The notes below the pieces were generated by a model, which was given only the letters and a program-made list of their open reading frames with translations, was not told the DNA's origin and ran no database searches. A DNA stretch of 64,000 bases from Rhineura floridana (lineage: Eukaryota; Chordata; Lepidosauria; Squamata; Rhineuridae): contig NC_084482.1 of NCBI RefSeq assembly GCF_030035675.1, forward strand, positions 220,309,943-220,373,942. Reading direction: 5' to 3'. A program made the position numbers and the translations under genes. Positions within the stretch are counted from its first letter, which is position 1. Every line of letters begins with the position of its first letter. Positions 1 to 10,560 of the stretch are shown piece after piece.

Positions 1-249
1 AGTTATTTTAGCGGTAGGTGCTTGGTAACAGGTTGTGAAAAGAGACGCAGAGAGAGACAATTGTAACAAAAATCTGCTCTCTTGTTCCTCCATTTAAGGT
101 GGACAGCCCAGTAATTATGCACAGCTGGAATTTACAAACCTAGGATGGATCCTATCTGACAGGAACATGGCCCTTTCCACTGCCCAGAGGGTAACTCACA
201 TCCCTTCCCCCCTCCCTCCCTCCCTAAAAGGTTAGCCTCCTGTTACCTG
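1..249. other. No gene seen
   Basis: I see no coding region or recognisable repeat here. The right part is a C-rich CCCTCC low-complexity run just before the BovB fragment begins. Confidence 0.5.
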
Positions 250-632
250 CAACACGAGACAGTGCTGGAACATGAGACCCCCAGGTCAGAAGGCACTCAC
301 CGAGCTACTGGGGAAGAACAAAGGACAAGTACGAGTAGCGCTGTGACTAATGACGCAGCTGGGTCAAAGCCAAAACAGAGCCCAGAGGCTGATGCGCACA
401 GATGCGAAAGGAGAGTCATATCAACATTACAATACTTGGTGTGAGTGAATTAAAATGGATGGGAATAGGACATTTTCAGGCAATTACAAAGTATTTTATG
501 CAGAAAATGATAAATTAAGAAGAAACGGGGTTGCTCTAATAGTGAGAAGTGACGTAGCAAAAGCAATTAGGAGCTATAATGCAAAGTCTGAATGAGTGAT
601 ATCAATGAGATTTAATGGAAACCTATCAACAT
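250..632 (+). mobile_element. BovB (RTE) LINE fragment, left part
   Basis: This stretch closely matches the 5' region of the BovB copy starting near 4.8 kb (compare 5040-5520). It has the same MLEHETPRSEGTHRATGEE frame and the same start of the endonuclease region. About 95 bases found in the other copy are missing inside it. The copy stops at 632, where a different LINE has inserted, and resumes at 4687. Confidence 0.85.
622..632 (+). repeat. Left target-site duplication (11 bp) of the nested LINE
   Basis: CCTATCAACAT occurs here and again at 4676-4686, exactly flanking the minus-strand LINE. The uninterrupted sequence is seen in the other BovB copy at about 5507-5518. Confidence 0.85.
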
Positions 633-811
633 CACTGGTGATCACTCGTGGCCGAGTAAGATTGTCTTCCAGGATAAGGTCTTTAACAGTGGGTCCATAA
701 GTGACTGTGGAGGCCAATTCTGGATCCACACAGCCTCCCACAGTGAGGACATAGGTTTCCAGATGGAAGATGGTCACAATGAGGATTTGCTTGACATGCC
801 TTCCGCTTAGC

Positions 812-1882
812 TTATTTGTCCCTTTTGCCCTGTACTCGTGCTTCTTCAAAGTCCATAGCACCTTTGATAATGGCCGACCTCCAATTGGGAAGCTCATGGG
901 CCAAACCTTTCCAGTTCCCAATGCTCATGTTACATTTTTTTAGATTAGCTTTGAGAACATCTTTAAACCTCTTTTGCTGTCCACTGATATTCCATTTTCC
1001 ATCCTTAAGTTGGGAGTAAAGTAGCTGCTTTGGAAGACGGTGATCAGGCATTCGAACAACATGGCCGGCCCAGCAAAGTTGATGTTGGAGGATCATTGCT
1101 TCAACACTGATGGTCTTTGCTTCTTCCAATACGCTAACATTAGTCCATCTGTCTTCCCAAGTAATTTGCAGAATTTTCTGGAGGCAGCGTTGGTGGAATC
1201 TTTCAAGAAGTTGGGAGTGGCGTTTATAGATGGTCCATGTTTCACAGGCATATTGTAAGGTCAGTAGTACAATGGCTTTGTAATTAAGCATTGTGGTCTC
1301 CCTGCGAATATCCCAATCCTTGAACACTCTATGTTTCATTCGGGAGAATGCGGCACTTGCAGAGCTCAGACGATGCTGAATTTCAGCATCGATGTCAGCT
1401 TTTACAGAGAGATGGCTGCCAAGATAAGAAAATTGATCGACATTCTCCAGCGTTGCACCATTAAGCTGGATTGATGGTGCTACAGAGGGATTGGTTCGCA
1501 CTTGCTGATGAAGCACTTTGGTTTTTTTGATGTTAAGCGAGAGGCCAAGCTTTTCATATGCTTCTGCAAAGACATTTAGGATAGTTTGAAGATCTTCCTC
1601 TGAATGTGTGGAGACTACATTATCATCGGCATATTGAAGTTCTGTGACAGAGGTTGTAATTACCTTACTTTTTGCTTTCAGCCTACTGAGATTAAAAAGC
1701 TTTCCATCTGTTCGATATGTGATTTCCACGCCAGTGGGAAGTTTCCCCTCAACAAGGTGTAGAATCATGGCGATGGAAATAGCAAATAAGGTTGGAGCAA
1801 TGACACATCCTTGTTTGACGCCTGATCTCACTTTGAATGGATCACTTTGAGAGCCATTGTTATCCAAAATTGTCGCCATCAT
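812..1882 (-). pseudogene. LINE reverse transcriptase palm/thumb and C-terminal domain
   Basis: A 356-residue open frame begins in the RT palm: VRSGVKQGCVIAPTLF corresponds to motif B, and TELQYADDNVV holds the catalytic YADD of motif C. LSLNIKKTKVLHQ follows as motif D. The C-terminal half has YACETWTIY, the CLQKIL region and WAGHVVRMPDHRLPK, characteristic of the family. RT copies the element RNA at the nicked target. This is the largest undamaged piece of the 4.04-kb element and ends near its 3' end. Confidence 0.85.
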
Positions 1883-2035
1883 GTTGTCATAGCAAAATAT
1901 TCACAAATTTATCAGGGCAATTTTCAGAAGGATGGTCCAGAGAGCAGTTTGATTGACAGTATCAAAGGCCTTAGTCAGATCAATAAATGCCATATACAGA
2001 GGTTGGTTTTGCTCCCTGCATTTTTCTTGAAGCTA

Positions 2036-2521
2036 TCATGCAGTGAAGATCATGTCCACTGTCCGCCTGGAAGGCCAGAAACCATTTTGGGATTCAGGGA
2101 AGATGTCTTCTGAGATAGGTAGGAAGCAATTTGCGAGGATTCTTGCAAGGATTTTACCTGCGGTAGCAAGAACAGAGATGCCTTGGTAGTTCCCACAATC
2201 TGTTCTATCACCCTTCTTGAAAAGAGTGATAATTATGGCATCCCTAAAGTCTTCCAGGATCTCCTCCCTCATCCAGATTTTTTCGATGAGCTTATGAAGT
2301 TGTTGTGTAAGTTCAGGCCCACCTTCTTTAAAGATTTCAGCAGGAATCCCATCAGGTCCACTAGCTTTGTTATTCTTCATTTGATTAATGGCTTTACTGA
2401 CTTCATCCAACTTAGGGGATACTGCAAGCTCATCTCTAATTTGTTGTTGTGGGATTTGCCAGAAGACCTCATCAGCCACATAAGAGTTACAATTAAGGAG
2501 GCCATGGTAATGCTCTTTCAC
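2036..2521 (-). pseudogene. LINE reverse transcriptase, fingers/palm start
   Basis: The translation has the RT core NNKASGPDGIPAEIFKEGG, then LFKKGDRTDCGNYQGISVL and GKILARILANC. These are RT blocks 0 to 2 of APE-type LINEs. The frame is disrupted before the palm motif A region. It is part of the nested minus-strand LINE. Confidence 0.8.
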
Positions 2522-2689
2522 ATGCAGTGCAATAGACTCTTTGTCCTTTAGACGTTTGGTACCATCTATTGAATGTAAGGGATTTGTACTGTAATTTGTT
2601 GGTCCGTAGATGGCCTTTGTGGCATTAAAAAAGCCCCATGCATCATGAGCATCTGCAAAATGCTGGATTTCTTGAGCTTTCTTTATCCA

Positions 2690-3394
2690 TCAGGCGTTCT
2701 TAAGTTCTCTAGTTCTTCTTTGGACCTCAACCTTTGCGCTGGCATAGATTTTTTCCTTAGCAGCACAGTTAATGTCTTTTTGCCATATCTGGAAGGCTTT
2801 CCTTTTCTTGTTGATGATATGTTCAGTCTCACTATCATTCTCATCAAACCAGTCCTGATGTTTCTTAGTTTGGTATCCAATAGTTTGTTCACATGCTGCA
2901 ATAATGGAAGTCTTCAGTTTAATCCAGTGTTCCTCAACGTTTTCAGGGAGTTCCGTAGGTAGATGTTTCTTGAGAGTTGTTTGAAAGCAAGCTCGCTTAA
3001 TAGGATCTTGAAGGGCATGGATGTTCATTTTACGCCTTGGTTTTCTTCCTTGGAGCCTACGTTGAGGAACAATATTAATGGCCATAATGGATCGAATTAA
3101 TAGATGATCTCTCCAGCAGTCAATGGCACTCGTCACGGCCCTGGTGAGGAGTACATCATGACCATCTCTGGCACAGACAGTTACATAATCCAGGAGATGC
3201 CAGTGCTTTGACCGAGGGTGCTTCCATGATATTTTTAATTTATCTTTCTGGTGAAAGAGTGTGTTTCTAATAACAAGATTATGCTCTGCACATTTAGTCA
3301 GAAGCAGAATGCCATTCAGGTTGCTATTGCCAACTCCTTCTTTCCCAATGGTTTCTGGCCATAAATCAAAATCACTCCCAACTCTTGCATTGAA
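2690..3394 (-). pseudogene. LINE endonuclease C-terminal part and linker
   Basis: The frame contains the late endonuclease segment with WKHPRSKHWHLLDYVTV, where the H-x-x-x-D pattern of substrate strands is expected, and DCWRDHLLI, a relative of the usual SDH-x-L motif with Ser changed to Arg. A charged linker with QDWFDENDSE follows, which is typical of this LINE family between endonuclease and reverse transcriptase. The open frame runs on into the CR1 palindrome at its start, so only this part is LINE protein. Confidence 0.75.
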
Positions 3395-3532
3395 ATAAGA
3401 ACATAAGAACATAAGAAGAGCCTGCTGGATCAGGCCAGTGGCCCATCTAGTCCAGCATCCTGTTCTCACAGTGGCCAACCAGGCGAGATGCTGGACTAGA
3501 TGGGCCACTGGCCTGATCCAGCAGGCTCTTCT
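3395..3532. mobile_element. CR1 3'-tail insertion forming a perfect 46-bp palindrome
   Basis: Two pieces of the squamate CR1 3' end lie head to head. The arms 3414-3459 and 3487-3532 are exact reverse complements of 46 bp, separated by 27 bases. The left piece ends in the AAGAACATAAGAACATAAG tail repeat of CR1. It interrupts the endonuclease region of the minus-strand LINE, so it is younger than that LINE. The shape fits a twin-priming inversion during CR1 insertion. Confidence 0.8.
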
Positions 3533-3702
3533 AAATCGCCCAGGAGGATAATTTTGTCCTCCTTAGGTATCTCTGATAAGATGGTGTCCAGCTGGGTATA
3601 AAACTTTTCCTTGATGTCTTCATCAGCATCTAATGTTGGTGCATAAGCACTTATAATAGTTGCCTGCTGGTTTGGGGCAAGTTTTAACTGGAGAGTTGAG
3701 AG

Positions 3703-4029
3703 TCATTCATTAATGCCAAAAGGAACTTCTGACAAGAGCTTCACAAGATCATTTTTAATAGCAAAGCCTACTCCATGTATTTGTCGTTCTTGTTCAGGCA
3801 GTCCTTTCCAGAAGAAGGTGTAACCTCCTTTTTCTTCCTTCAATTGTCCCTCTTCTGCTCTTCGAGTTTCTTGGAGTGCTGCTATGTCAATATTAAAATG
3901 TCTCAACTCCCTTGCAATGATGGCAGTCCTGCATTCAGCATGTTCACTATCTGTATTGTCCAACAATGTCCATATATTCCACGTTCCAAAGTTCATTTGT
4001 CTTTTGCGACTGCTAAGTGGTGACCCCAC
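3703..4029 (-). pseudogene. LINE endonuclease, N-terminal part
   Basis: This open stretch encodes the N-terminal half of an exonuclease-endonuclease-phosphatase fold. GTWNIWTLL forms the first strand, NIDIAALQETR contains the catalytic Glu, and GVGFAIKNDLV follows. In LINEs this enzyme nicks target DNA to prime reverse transcription. It belongs to the 633-4675 element, and its reading frame is lost just downstream of PFGINE. Confidence 0.8.
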
Positions 4030-4675
4030 TGGATGCGGTAATCCAGTCAGGGAGAGAGATGAGGTAGACTGTGTTTAGGGCACCTTTTCTAGCCCCCTCC
4101 CCATAAGGGGTGAGCAGAGTTGATCCTGAATAGGACTGCTCAGTTGTGGATACAGCTGCCGAACTACTCAACTGCCTCGGTCCTTGAGCCAGGATGACTG
4201 AGTCTGTATCCACCGCCGATGTGCTGGTCCATGACTAGGGGCTTCTGGATTTCACAGTCCTGCCCCCGTTGCCATTTGCCAATCGCCATGGGACTTTTGG
4301 TTTGGTTTGGCTTGGTTCGAAGATGCCTGTGCGTGAATTTGTTTTATGTGGGGAGATCGGTGCCTGACGATCAACACACAATCTTGACAGAAAAAGGTTT
4401 TGATCCAATGGCATGGATACCATGATGACTGGAAGTATTTTATTTGCTTCAGTCTTCATCTGCCTTTACAGCTGTTGTAACATACACATTGTTATTCTCC
4501 GCCTGTTCTGCCATTGAGGACCTTCTTGGATTGTTCTTTGTCTGGTTCCTCTCCCTTGACCTTGCCGCCATGGGTCACCCTGCTGGGAGTACATGACTCC
4601 CAATAGCATCGCTCATAGGGTTCATTGGAACACACAAGCCCACTCACCACTACAAGGTGACGATCCAGCGAGGGG

Positions 4676-4686
4676 CCTATCAACAT
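4676..4686 (+). repeat. Right target-site duplication (11 bp) of the nested LINE
   Basis: CCTATCAACAT is the exact partner of 622-632. BovB sequence resumes immediately after it. Confidence 0.85.
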
Positions 4687-4798
4687 AACCATCATTCAAC
4701 TCTGTGCTCCAATGGCAAACACAGAAGAAGAGGTAACAGAAATTTTACACAGAAGTACAGGAAGAAATTAAAGGGAAATTTAGAACAAGAGTAAGGAT
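4687..4798 (+). mobile_element. BovB fragment, right part
   Basis: This continues the BovB copy left at 632 (compare 5518-5605). It then jumps to sequence matching about 6361-6395 of the next copy, so several hundred bases are deleted. It ends where the 5' end of the next BovB copy begins. Confidence 0.8.
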
Positions 4799-4828
4799 GT
4801 TGACCTCCTCTAGGATGCACACCTTAAT

Positions 4829-6142
4829 GTGATGAGGGAGTTTGAGAGTGTTGAAGAAGCTAAAACTAAAGTCATCAGGAGACTATACCAAGAGGCTAGA
4901 CTCCTAGCATGGGCACCCAAGGCGGAATGGTTAAAGCTGAGACACCAGACTAAGATGCATCCAAACTCAGAGGAAGGCAATGGTAAACCACCTCTGAATA
5001 CCTCTTCCCACAAAACCCCTGTGAACAGAGTATCCAAAATGCAACACAAGATAGTGCTGGAAAATGAGACCCCCAGGTCAGAAGGCACTCACCGAGCTAC
5101 TGGGGAAGAACAAAGGACAAGTAAGAGTAGCGCTGTGACTAATGATGCAGCTGGGTCAAAGCCAAAAGTAAGCCCAGAGGTTGATGTGTACAGATGCGAA
5201 AGGAGAGTCTGGAGTTGTACAATGCACACAATAGGAACATGGAATGTGAGCAGCATGAACCAAGGAAAATTAGAAATTGTCAACCAAGAAAGGGATCAAA
5301 TCAACATTTCAATACTTGGTATGAGCGAACTAAAATGGACGGGAATGGGACATTTTCAATCAGGCAACTACAAAATATTTTATGCAGGAAATGAGAAATT
5401 AAGATGAAATGGGGTTGCTTTAATAGTGAGAAGTGATGTAGCAAGAGCAATTAGGAGCTACAATGCAAGGTCTGAGCAAGTTATATCAATGAGATTAAAC
5501 GGGAAACCTATCAACATAACCATCATCGAACTCTATGATTCAATGGCAAACTCAGAAGAAGAGGAATTGTAGAGATTTTACGCAGAAGTACAGGAGGAAA
5601 TTGATCACACACTAAAACAAGATGTTCTGATAATCATGGGGGATTGGAATGCAAAAGTAGGGAACAGAGAAGAATTAGAAATTGTGGGGAAATGGGGCCT
5701 AGGAGACAGAAATGAAGCAGGAGAAAGACTGATTGAATTCTGTGAAGCCAATAATTTGTTTCTTGCCAACACAGTTTTTGAGCAACCAAAAAGACGACTG
5801 TACATGTGGACATCACCAAACAGTCAATATAGGAATCAAATTGATTATATAATTGGCAACAGAAGATGGAGATGTTCCATACTTTCAGCAAAAACAAGAC
5901 CAGGAGCAGACTGTGGTACAGATCATGAACTGGTCGTATTGAAAATCAGAGTAAAGCTAAAGAAGACCAACAAAGCAATTATAATGCCAAAATACAATAT
6001 AAATAACATCCCAGAAGCATATAAAGATCAAATAAGGAACAGGTTTGGGGCTTTAAACTTAGTTGACAGAGAACCAGAAGAACTATGGAGTGAAGTCAGA
6101 GATGTTATCAGAAGAACGCAAAAAGACAATACCTCTAGTTAA
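4829..6142 (+). pseudogene. BovB leader and endonuclease region
   Basis: The first open stretch (to about 5407) holds the leader peptide and the start of the endonuclease (IGTWNVSSMNQGKLEIV, then MSELKWTGMGHF). After a stop near 5405 the frame resumes, and from 5636 reads MGDWNAKVGNREELEIVGKW, RLIEFCEANNLFLANT, QIDYIIGNRRW and GTDHELVVLKIRVKLKK. These are the catalytic Asn/Asp and DH elements of an APE-type endonuclease. At least two interruptions are visible. Confidence 0.85.
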
Positions 6143-6477
6143 AAAGAAAGACCTCAATGGATGACTGAAGAAACTCTTAAAATGGTTAAAGAAGGAAAGC
6201 AAAAGCAAAAGGAGATACAAACACAGCCAGAACCCAAAATGCAACAATACAGCGACTAGTATGTAGGGACAAAGAGAACTATTAAAATAGTCACTGTATA
6301 CAAATAGAAGAGGACAAGAAAAAGGGAAAAACAAGAGCCCTGTTCCAAAAGATTAGAGAAATGAAAGGAAAATTTAAACCAAGAGTAGGGATGTTGAATA
6401 ATCAACAGGGGAGCACACTGACTGACCGAGATGAAATAAAAGGAAGATGGAAGCAATACACTGAAGAACTCTATAAA

Positions 6478-7165
6478 CACTATATATGCTGGGAGGACCA
6501 AATGGAAAATGGGGACTGGGCCTCTAACTTTTTTGCCCTTGGTTTCCAATATCTTTTGATGCCCACCCTTCTTACAAATTTTAACCCAGACGCGCTACGT
6601 AATTTCATGTTCGAACATGGCCTACAAGTGGATAGAGCAGCGATCGCCACCTCATCCTTTTCCCATTGGTTTCCACATATTATGCCAAATGGTACAGTCC
6701 TTAATTATTTTGATATACTAACGTTGGCATACACTGAGCTGAGATTCCAGGTAATGCCTTCAGCATATTTACAGGGCAGATACTTTGGAATTCCTATCGG
6801 TGACCGTTTATGCATAGCTGGATGCAATGTACCTGAGGATTTGGTACACTATATGCTTGTATGCCCAATGTTCTCTCTCCCACGTGAAATTTTTTTAAAT
6901 CCATTGATTGCCACGAGGAAAGACCTTAATAGTTCCCCAAAATTGATCCCTTTATTATCTTCTGTACAACCCCACATTGTGTTATCTACAGCCAAGTTTG
7001 CCTTGGCAGCAAAGAAACTTAGAGTCAAATGTGCTAATAGCTGTAATTGAATTTATTAGCAAATTATTGCTTGTTTTATTTTAGTCTTGTGTATAGTTAT
7101 GTTTTATGTTTTGCTTTTGTAACAGCCTTTGGCTATATACATTTAATAAACAAACAAACAAACAA
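6478..7165 (+). mobile_element. 5'-truncated Vingi-like LINE 3' end inserted in BovB
   Basis: The BovB reading breaks after GAACTCTATAAA and resumes at about 7166; the minus BovB copy at 26 kb shows the uninterrupted order. The inserted piece encodes a LINE C-terminus with a C-x3-C-x8-H-x4-C zinc-knuckle-like motif (CIAGCNVPEDLVHYMLVC). It stops at 7050 and ends in AATAAACAAACAAACAAACA. A related tail lies at 53.48-53.9 kb. The assignment to the Vingi/I group is inferred from the style of the C-terminus. Confidence 0.65.
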
Positions 7166-7171
7166 GCACCA

Positions 7172-8212
7172 TAAAATAGATGGCAGGATGACAGATTCAT
7201 TCATGGAGGAACCGTATCATGAAGAACCAGCAATTTTACAATGTGAGGTGAAAGCTGCTCTTAATATACTTGGAAGAAACAAATCACCAGGAATAGATGG
7301 CCTACCAATAGAGTTGCTACAAGCTGCTGAGATTGAATTTGTCCAAATTTTGACAAACATTTGTCAAGAAATATGGAAAACTAAACAATGGCCCACAGAC
7401 TGGAAGCGTTCAATATACATCCCAATTCCAAAGAAAGGGGATCCCAGGGAATGCAGTAATTATCAAACTATTGCCTTAATATCCCATGTAAGTAAAGTAA
7501 TGCTCAAGATTCTGCAACAAAGGCTCTTACCATATATGGAGCGAGAAATGCCAGACGTCCAAGCTGGATTTAGAAAGGGAAGAGGCACCAGAGATTATAT
7601 CGCAAACATACGTTGGAGAATGGAACGGAGCAAGGAATTTCAGAAGAAAATCACCCTGTGCTTTATAGATTACAGCAAAGCCTTTGACTGTGTGTAGATC
7701 ATGAAAAACTATGGAATGCCTTAAAAGAAATGGGGGTGCCACAGCATCTGATTGTCCTGATGCGCAACCTATACTCTGGACAAGAGGCTACTGTAAGGAC
7801 AGAATATGGAGAAACTGATTGGTTCCCCATCAGAAAGGATGTGAGATCGGGGTGTATTTTATCATCCTATTTATTTAATCTGTACGCGGAACATATCATA
7901 CGGAAAGCAGGATTGGACCAAGATGAAGGAGGTGTGAAAATTGGAGGGAGAAATATCAATAATTCAAGATATGCAGATGATACCATACTACTAGCAGAAA
8001 CCAGTAATGTTTTGAAAAGAATGGTGATGAAAGTTAAAGAGGAAAGCACAAAAGCAGGAGTACAGCTGAACGTCAAAAAGACTAAAGTAATGACAACAGA
8101 AGATTTATGTAACTTTAAAGTTGACAAGGAGGACATTGAACTTGTCAAGGATACCTCGGCACAGTCATTAACCAAAATGGAGACAATAGTCAAGAAACCA
8201 GAAGAAGGCTAG
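7172..8212 (+). pseudogene. BovB reverse transcriptase
   Basis: RT blocks are read in two frames. The first has NILGRNKSPGIDGLPIELLQ, PIPKKGDPRECSNYQTIALI, QAGFRKGRGTRDYIANIRW and CFIDYSKAFDCV (motif A with catalytic Asp). The second has DVRSGCILSSYLFNLYAEHI (motif B) and NSRYADDTILLAET (motif C). A stop and frame change lie near 7697-7730. In an active BovB this enzyme primes cDNA at the nick and can also mobilise SINEs with BovB-like tails. Confidence 0.88.
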
Positions 8213-8263
8213 GACTGGGGAGGGCAGCTGTGAGAGAACTAGAAAAGGTCCTCAAATGCAAAG

Positions 8264-8782
8264 ATGAACACTAAAGTCAGGATCATTCAGACCATGGTAT
8301 TCCCAATCTCTATGTGTGGATGTGATAGTTGGACAGTGAAAAAGGCGGATAAGAGAAAAATCAACTCATTTGAAATGTGGTGCTGGAGGAGAGCTTTGCG
8401 CATACCATGGACTGCAAAAAAGACAAATAATTGGATGTTAGAACAGATTAAACCAGAACTATCACTTGAAACTAAAATGTTGAAACTAAGGTTAGAACAA
8501 ATCAAAGCAGAACTGTCACTAGAAGCTAAAATGATGAAACTGAGGTTATCATACTTTGGACCCATCATGAGAAGACATGATTCACTAGAAAAGACAATAA
8601 TGCTGGGAAAAATAGCAGGGAGTAGAAAAAGAGGAAGGCCAGACAAGAGATGGATTGATTCCATAAAGGAAGCCATAGACCTGAACTTACATGATCTGAA
8701 CAGGGTGGTTCATGACATATGCTCTTGGAGGTCACTGATTCATAGGGTCACCAGAAGTCGTACTCTACTTGAAGGCACATAA
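8264..8782 (+). pseudogene. BovB C-terminal domain
   Basis: The open frame reads KVRIIQTMVFPISMCGCDSW, MWCWRRALRIPWTAKKTNN, then a region normally present once (KPELSLE followed by KLRL) that appears twice in tandem, and RKRGRPDKRWIDSIKEA. A local duplication of about 60-70 bases has therefore occurred at about 8440-8530. The frame ends at the BovB 3' tail. Confidence 0.85.
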
Positions 8783-8969
8783 CAACAATAACAACAGGTC
8801 CTGCCCTTGGTGAACAGAACAGAGTCGTGTGGACCAAGCAGGGTCAGTCTGGCACTTGTGAACATGCATCCACTGGGAGTAAAGCTCATCTTGAAATGCC
8901 TGTTGGGCTGACACTGCACAACCTTGCAAAGCCAGCAACACTGGATGCCAATTCACAGCGTCATGAAAA

Positions 8970-9200
8970 AAAAATGAAATGGACTGCCTTCAAGTCAATC
9001 CTGACTTCTGGCGACCCTACGAATAGGGTTTTAATGGTAAGCAGTATTCAGAGGTGGTTTACCATTGCCTTCCTCTGACGCTGAGAGGCAGTGACTCGTC
9101 CAAGGTCACCCAGTGCACTTCATGGCTGTGTGGGGATTCGAACCCTGGTCTCCCAGGTCATAGTCCAACACTTTAACCACTATGTTACGCTGGCTCTCTC
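8970..9200 (-). mobile_element. Sauria-type SINE
   Basis: Read on the minus strand it has a tRNA-like head with a B-box-like GGGTTCGAATCC, a middle part, and a tail with CATTAAAACCCTATTCGTAG and AGGATTGACTTGAAGGCAG. The tail resembles the BovB 3' end. This is the Sauria SINE plan, mobilised by BovB. Confidence 0.85.
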
Positions 9201-9720
9201 ATAGGCTGCCTATATTTATAGAAATTGGTCATCTCAAATTCTTCATAATTGATCTATATAACACTGTGTGGGGAAAATGTCGTGCAAACAATACAAGCCA
9301 AAATGAGAGTAAAAAGACAAGTGGCCAATTAAAGAGTCTTTTTTCCTTTGAGTTCTGTTTACAGTAGTTCCAAAATAAATGTTTCCTGTAAAGTATCAAC
9401 ATTTTATAAGGCGTATGGGTGTTCAGCCAACGATTGTGTCTGTGTATGGCTGAAGCTGTTAAGGGGTGAGTCAGGAGAACTTATTAGAATACAACATCAA
9501 GGTGCGGGGTTAGGATGAGAATTCAAATAGAAGTTAAAAGATACAAATAAGAGTACAGCAGTAATATGAGCATCCACTGACAAAGTTTCGATAGATACAA
9601 ACAAAAGCTATAAAAGACAGACAGCCTTAGGGATTTTTCCCACTTGTCCTTACACAACTGAGGCCTCCACATCTGCTTCCTCTTCCTATCTTTGCATATT
9701 AGTGTGAGGAGGGGTGTGCA
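9200..9720. other. Intergenic sequence, no gene seen
   Basis: I see no coding or repeat signature beyond the match to D2 (33590-34025). A short GT run lies at about 9722-9740. Confidence 0.5.
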
Positions 9721-9721
9721 A

Positions 9722-9740
9722 GTGTGTGTGTGTGTGTGAG
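9722..9740. repeat. (GT)n microsatellite
   Basis: A run of GTGTGTGTG followed by GAGAGAGAG. A paralogous run of slightly different length is at about 36797-36823. Confidence 0.8.
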
Positions 9741-10324
9741 AGAGAGACTGAGGCTGAGACTGTGTTTTGGAAGCCGCCTTCTGGTCCTCCCTCTCTAGCT
9801 GCACATGACTGGGCCACATGGCGAGTCCAGAGAGAAACAGCAGGTTGAGCCATCTCATCCCCCCTCCATCTCCTCTTATGCCTTGTGCGCTTGCTCAGTC
9901 TTGCACGTTGTGCATTAGTTTAATTGTGGTTATAAGTATTTAGCTAATTCCCTCATGCCAAAGATACGTTACGGATATTGTTGCTGACTTAACCCCACTG
10001 TCATAATAGATATGTTTTGTGGCTGAGCAATTCTCCACTGAAATGTTAAATGTGTGTATGCATCTTCAATAAATATCCCCATTTTTAAGACCTGTGTGAG
10101 TGTAATGGGTGAATCGGTCAAGATGCGCTGCTGCCACTGTCCAAAGATCCTAATTCAGAAGACTCCTAGCACATGTGTCTGTGCACACAGGTCTACGGAG
10201 GAGGCTTGCTAACAGCGGTCTTGCAGGTATTTGCATCTCAGGCTGTTCAGGTGTTTAAATGCCAAAGTAAGCATCTTGAGTTGGGCTCAGAACACTTTTA
10301 ATATAGGGATAAAAGGTTCACAAC

Positions 10325-10560
10325 TTGCATTGCCCTGGGCTCCTGCTCGGAGGAAGGGAGGGATATAAATCAAATAATAAATAATAAATAAATTCTGCAC
10401 CAGTTTCAACTTCCAGACCATCTTCAAGGGCAGCCCCATGTGCAGCACATTACAGTAGTCCAATAGGGAGATTACCAGAGCATGGGTAGCCATGAACAGG
10501 CCATCCTGGTCACAGCCTGATGCAAGCACAGTGGTGCCCACCTTGATTCTCCAAACTGCC
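10325..10560 (-). mobile_element. L2-clade LINE 3' fragment
   Basis: On the minus strand the translation has LLDYCNVLHMGLPLKMVWKL, close to the L2 C-terminal LDYCNALYVGLPLKTVRKL seen at 39.4 kb. It is followed by an AATAAATAATAAATAA-type tail at the left. Frame and length show it is truncated. Confidence 0.7.

Larger units (their letters stand above)
633..4675 (-). mobile_element. Full-length (4.04 kb) APE-type non-LTR retrotransposon, RTE-like but not BovB
   Basis: Read on the minus strand, this element carries an apurinic-type endonuclease (start GTWNIWTLLDN), a linker, a reverse transcriptase with a YADD catalytic box, and a C-terminal region with CETWTIYKRHSQLLERFHQRC and WAGHVVRMPDHRLPK. 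This arrangement is typical of a widespread endonuclease/reverse-transcriptase family of fish, invertebrates and reptiles. I could not assign the clade firmly; RTE-X or Proto2-like are candidates. It lies in a BovB copy between perfect 11-bp direct repeats, so both ends are defined. The frame is broken in several places and a CR1 fragment has inserted at about 3.4 kb, so it is inactive. Confidence 0.8.
4799..8798 (+). mobile_element. BovB (RTE clade) LINE, near full length with internal insertion
   Basis: The copy starts with the BovB leader (CTCTAGGATGCACACCTTAA) and ends in the GGCACATAACAACAATAACA tail. In order it encodes a leader region, an endonuclease (GTWNVSSMNQGKLEIV, GDWNAKVGN, then DHELVVLKI), RT (NKSPGIDGLPIELLQ, FIDYSKAFDCV, RYADDTILLAE) and the C-terminal domain. 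Frames are broken several times and a Vingi-like LINE has inserted near 6.5 kb, so it is inactive. BovB is known to be common in squamates and to have moved horizontally between vertebrates. Confidence 0.92.
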
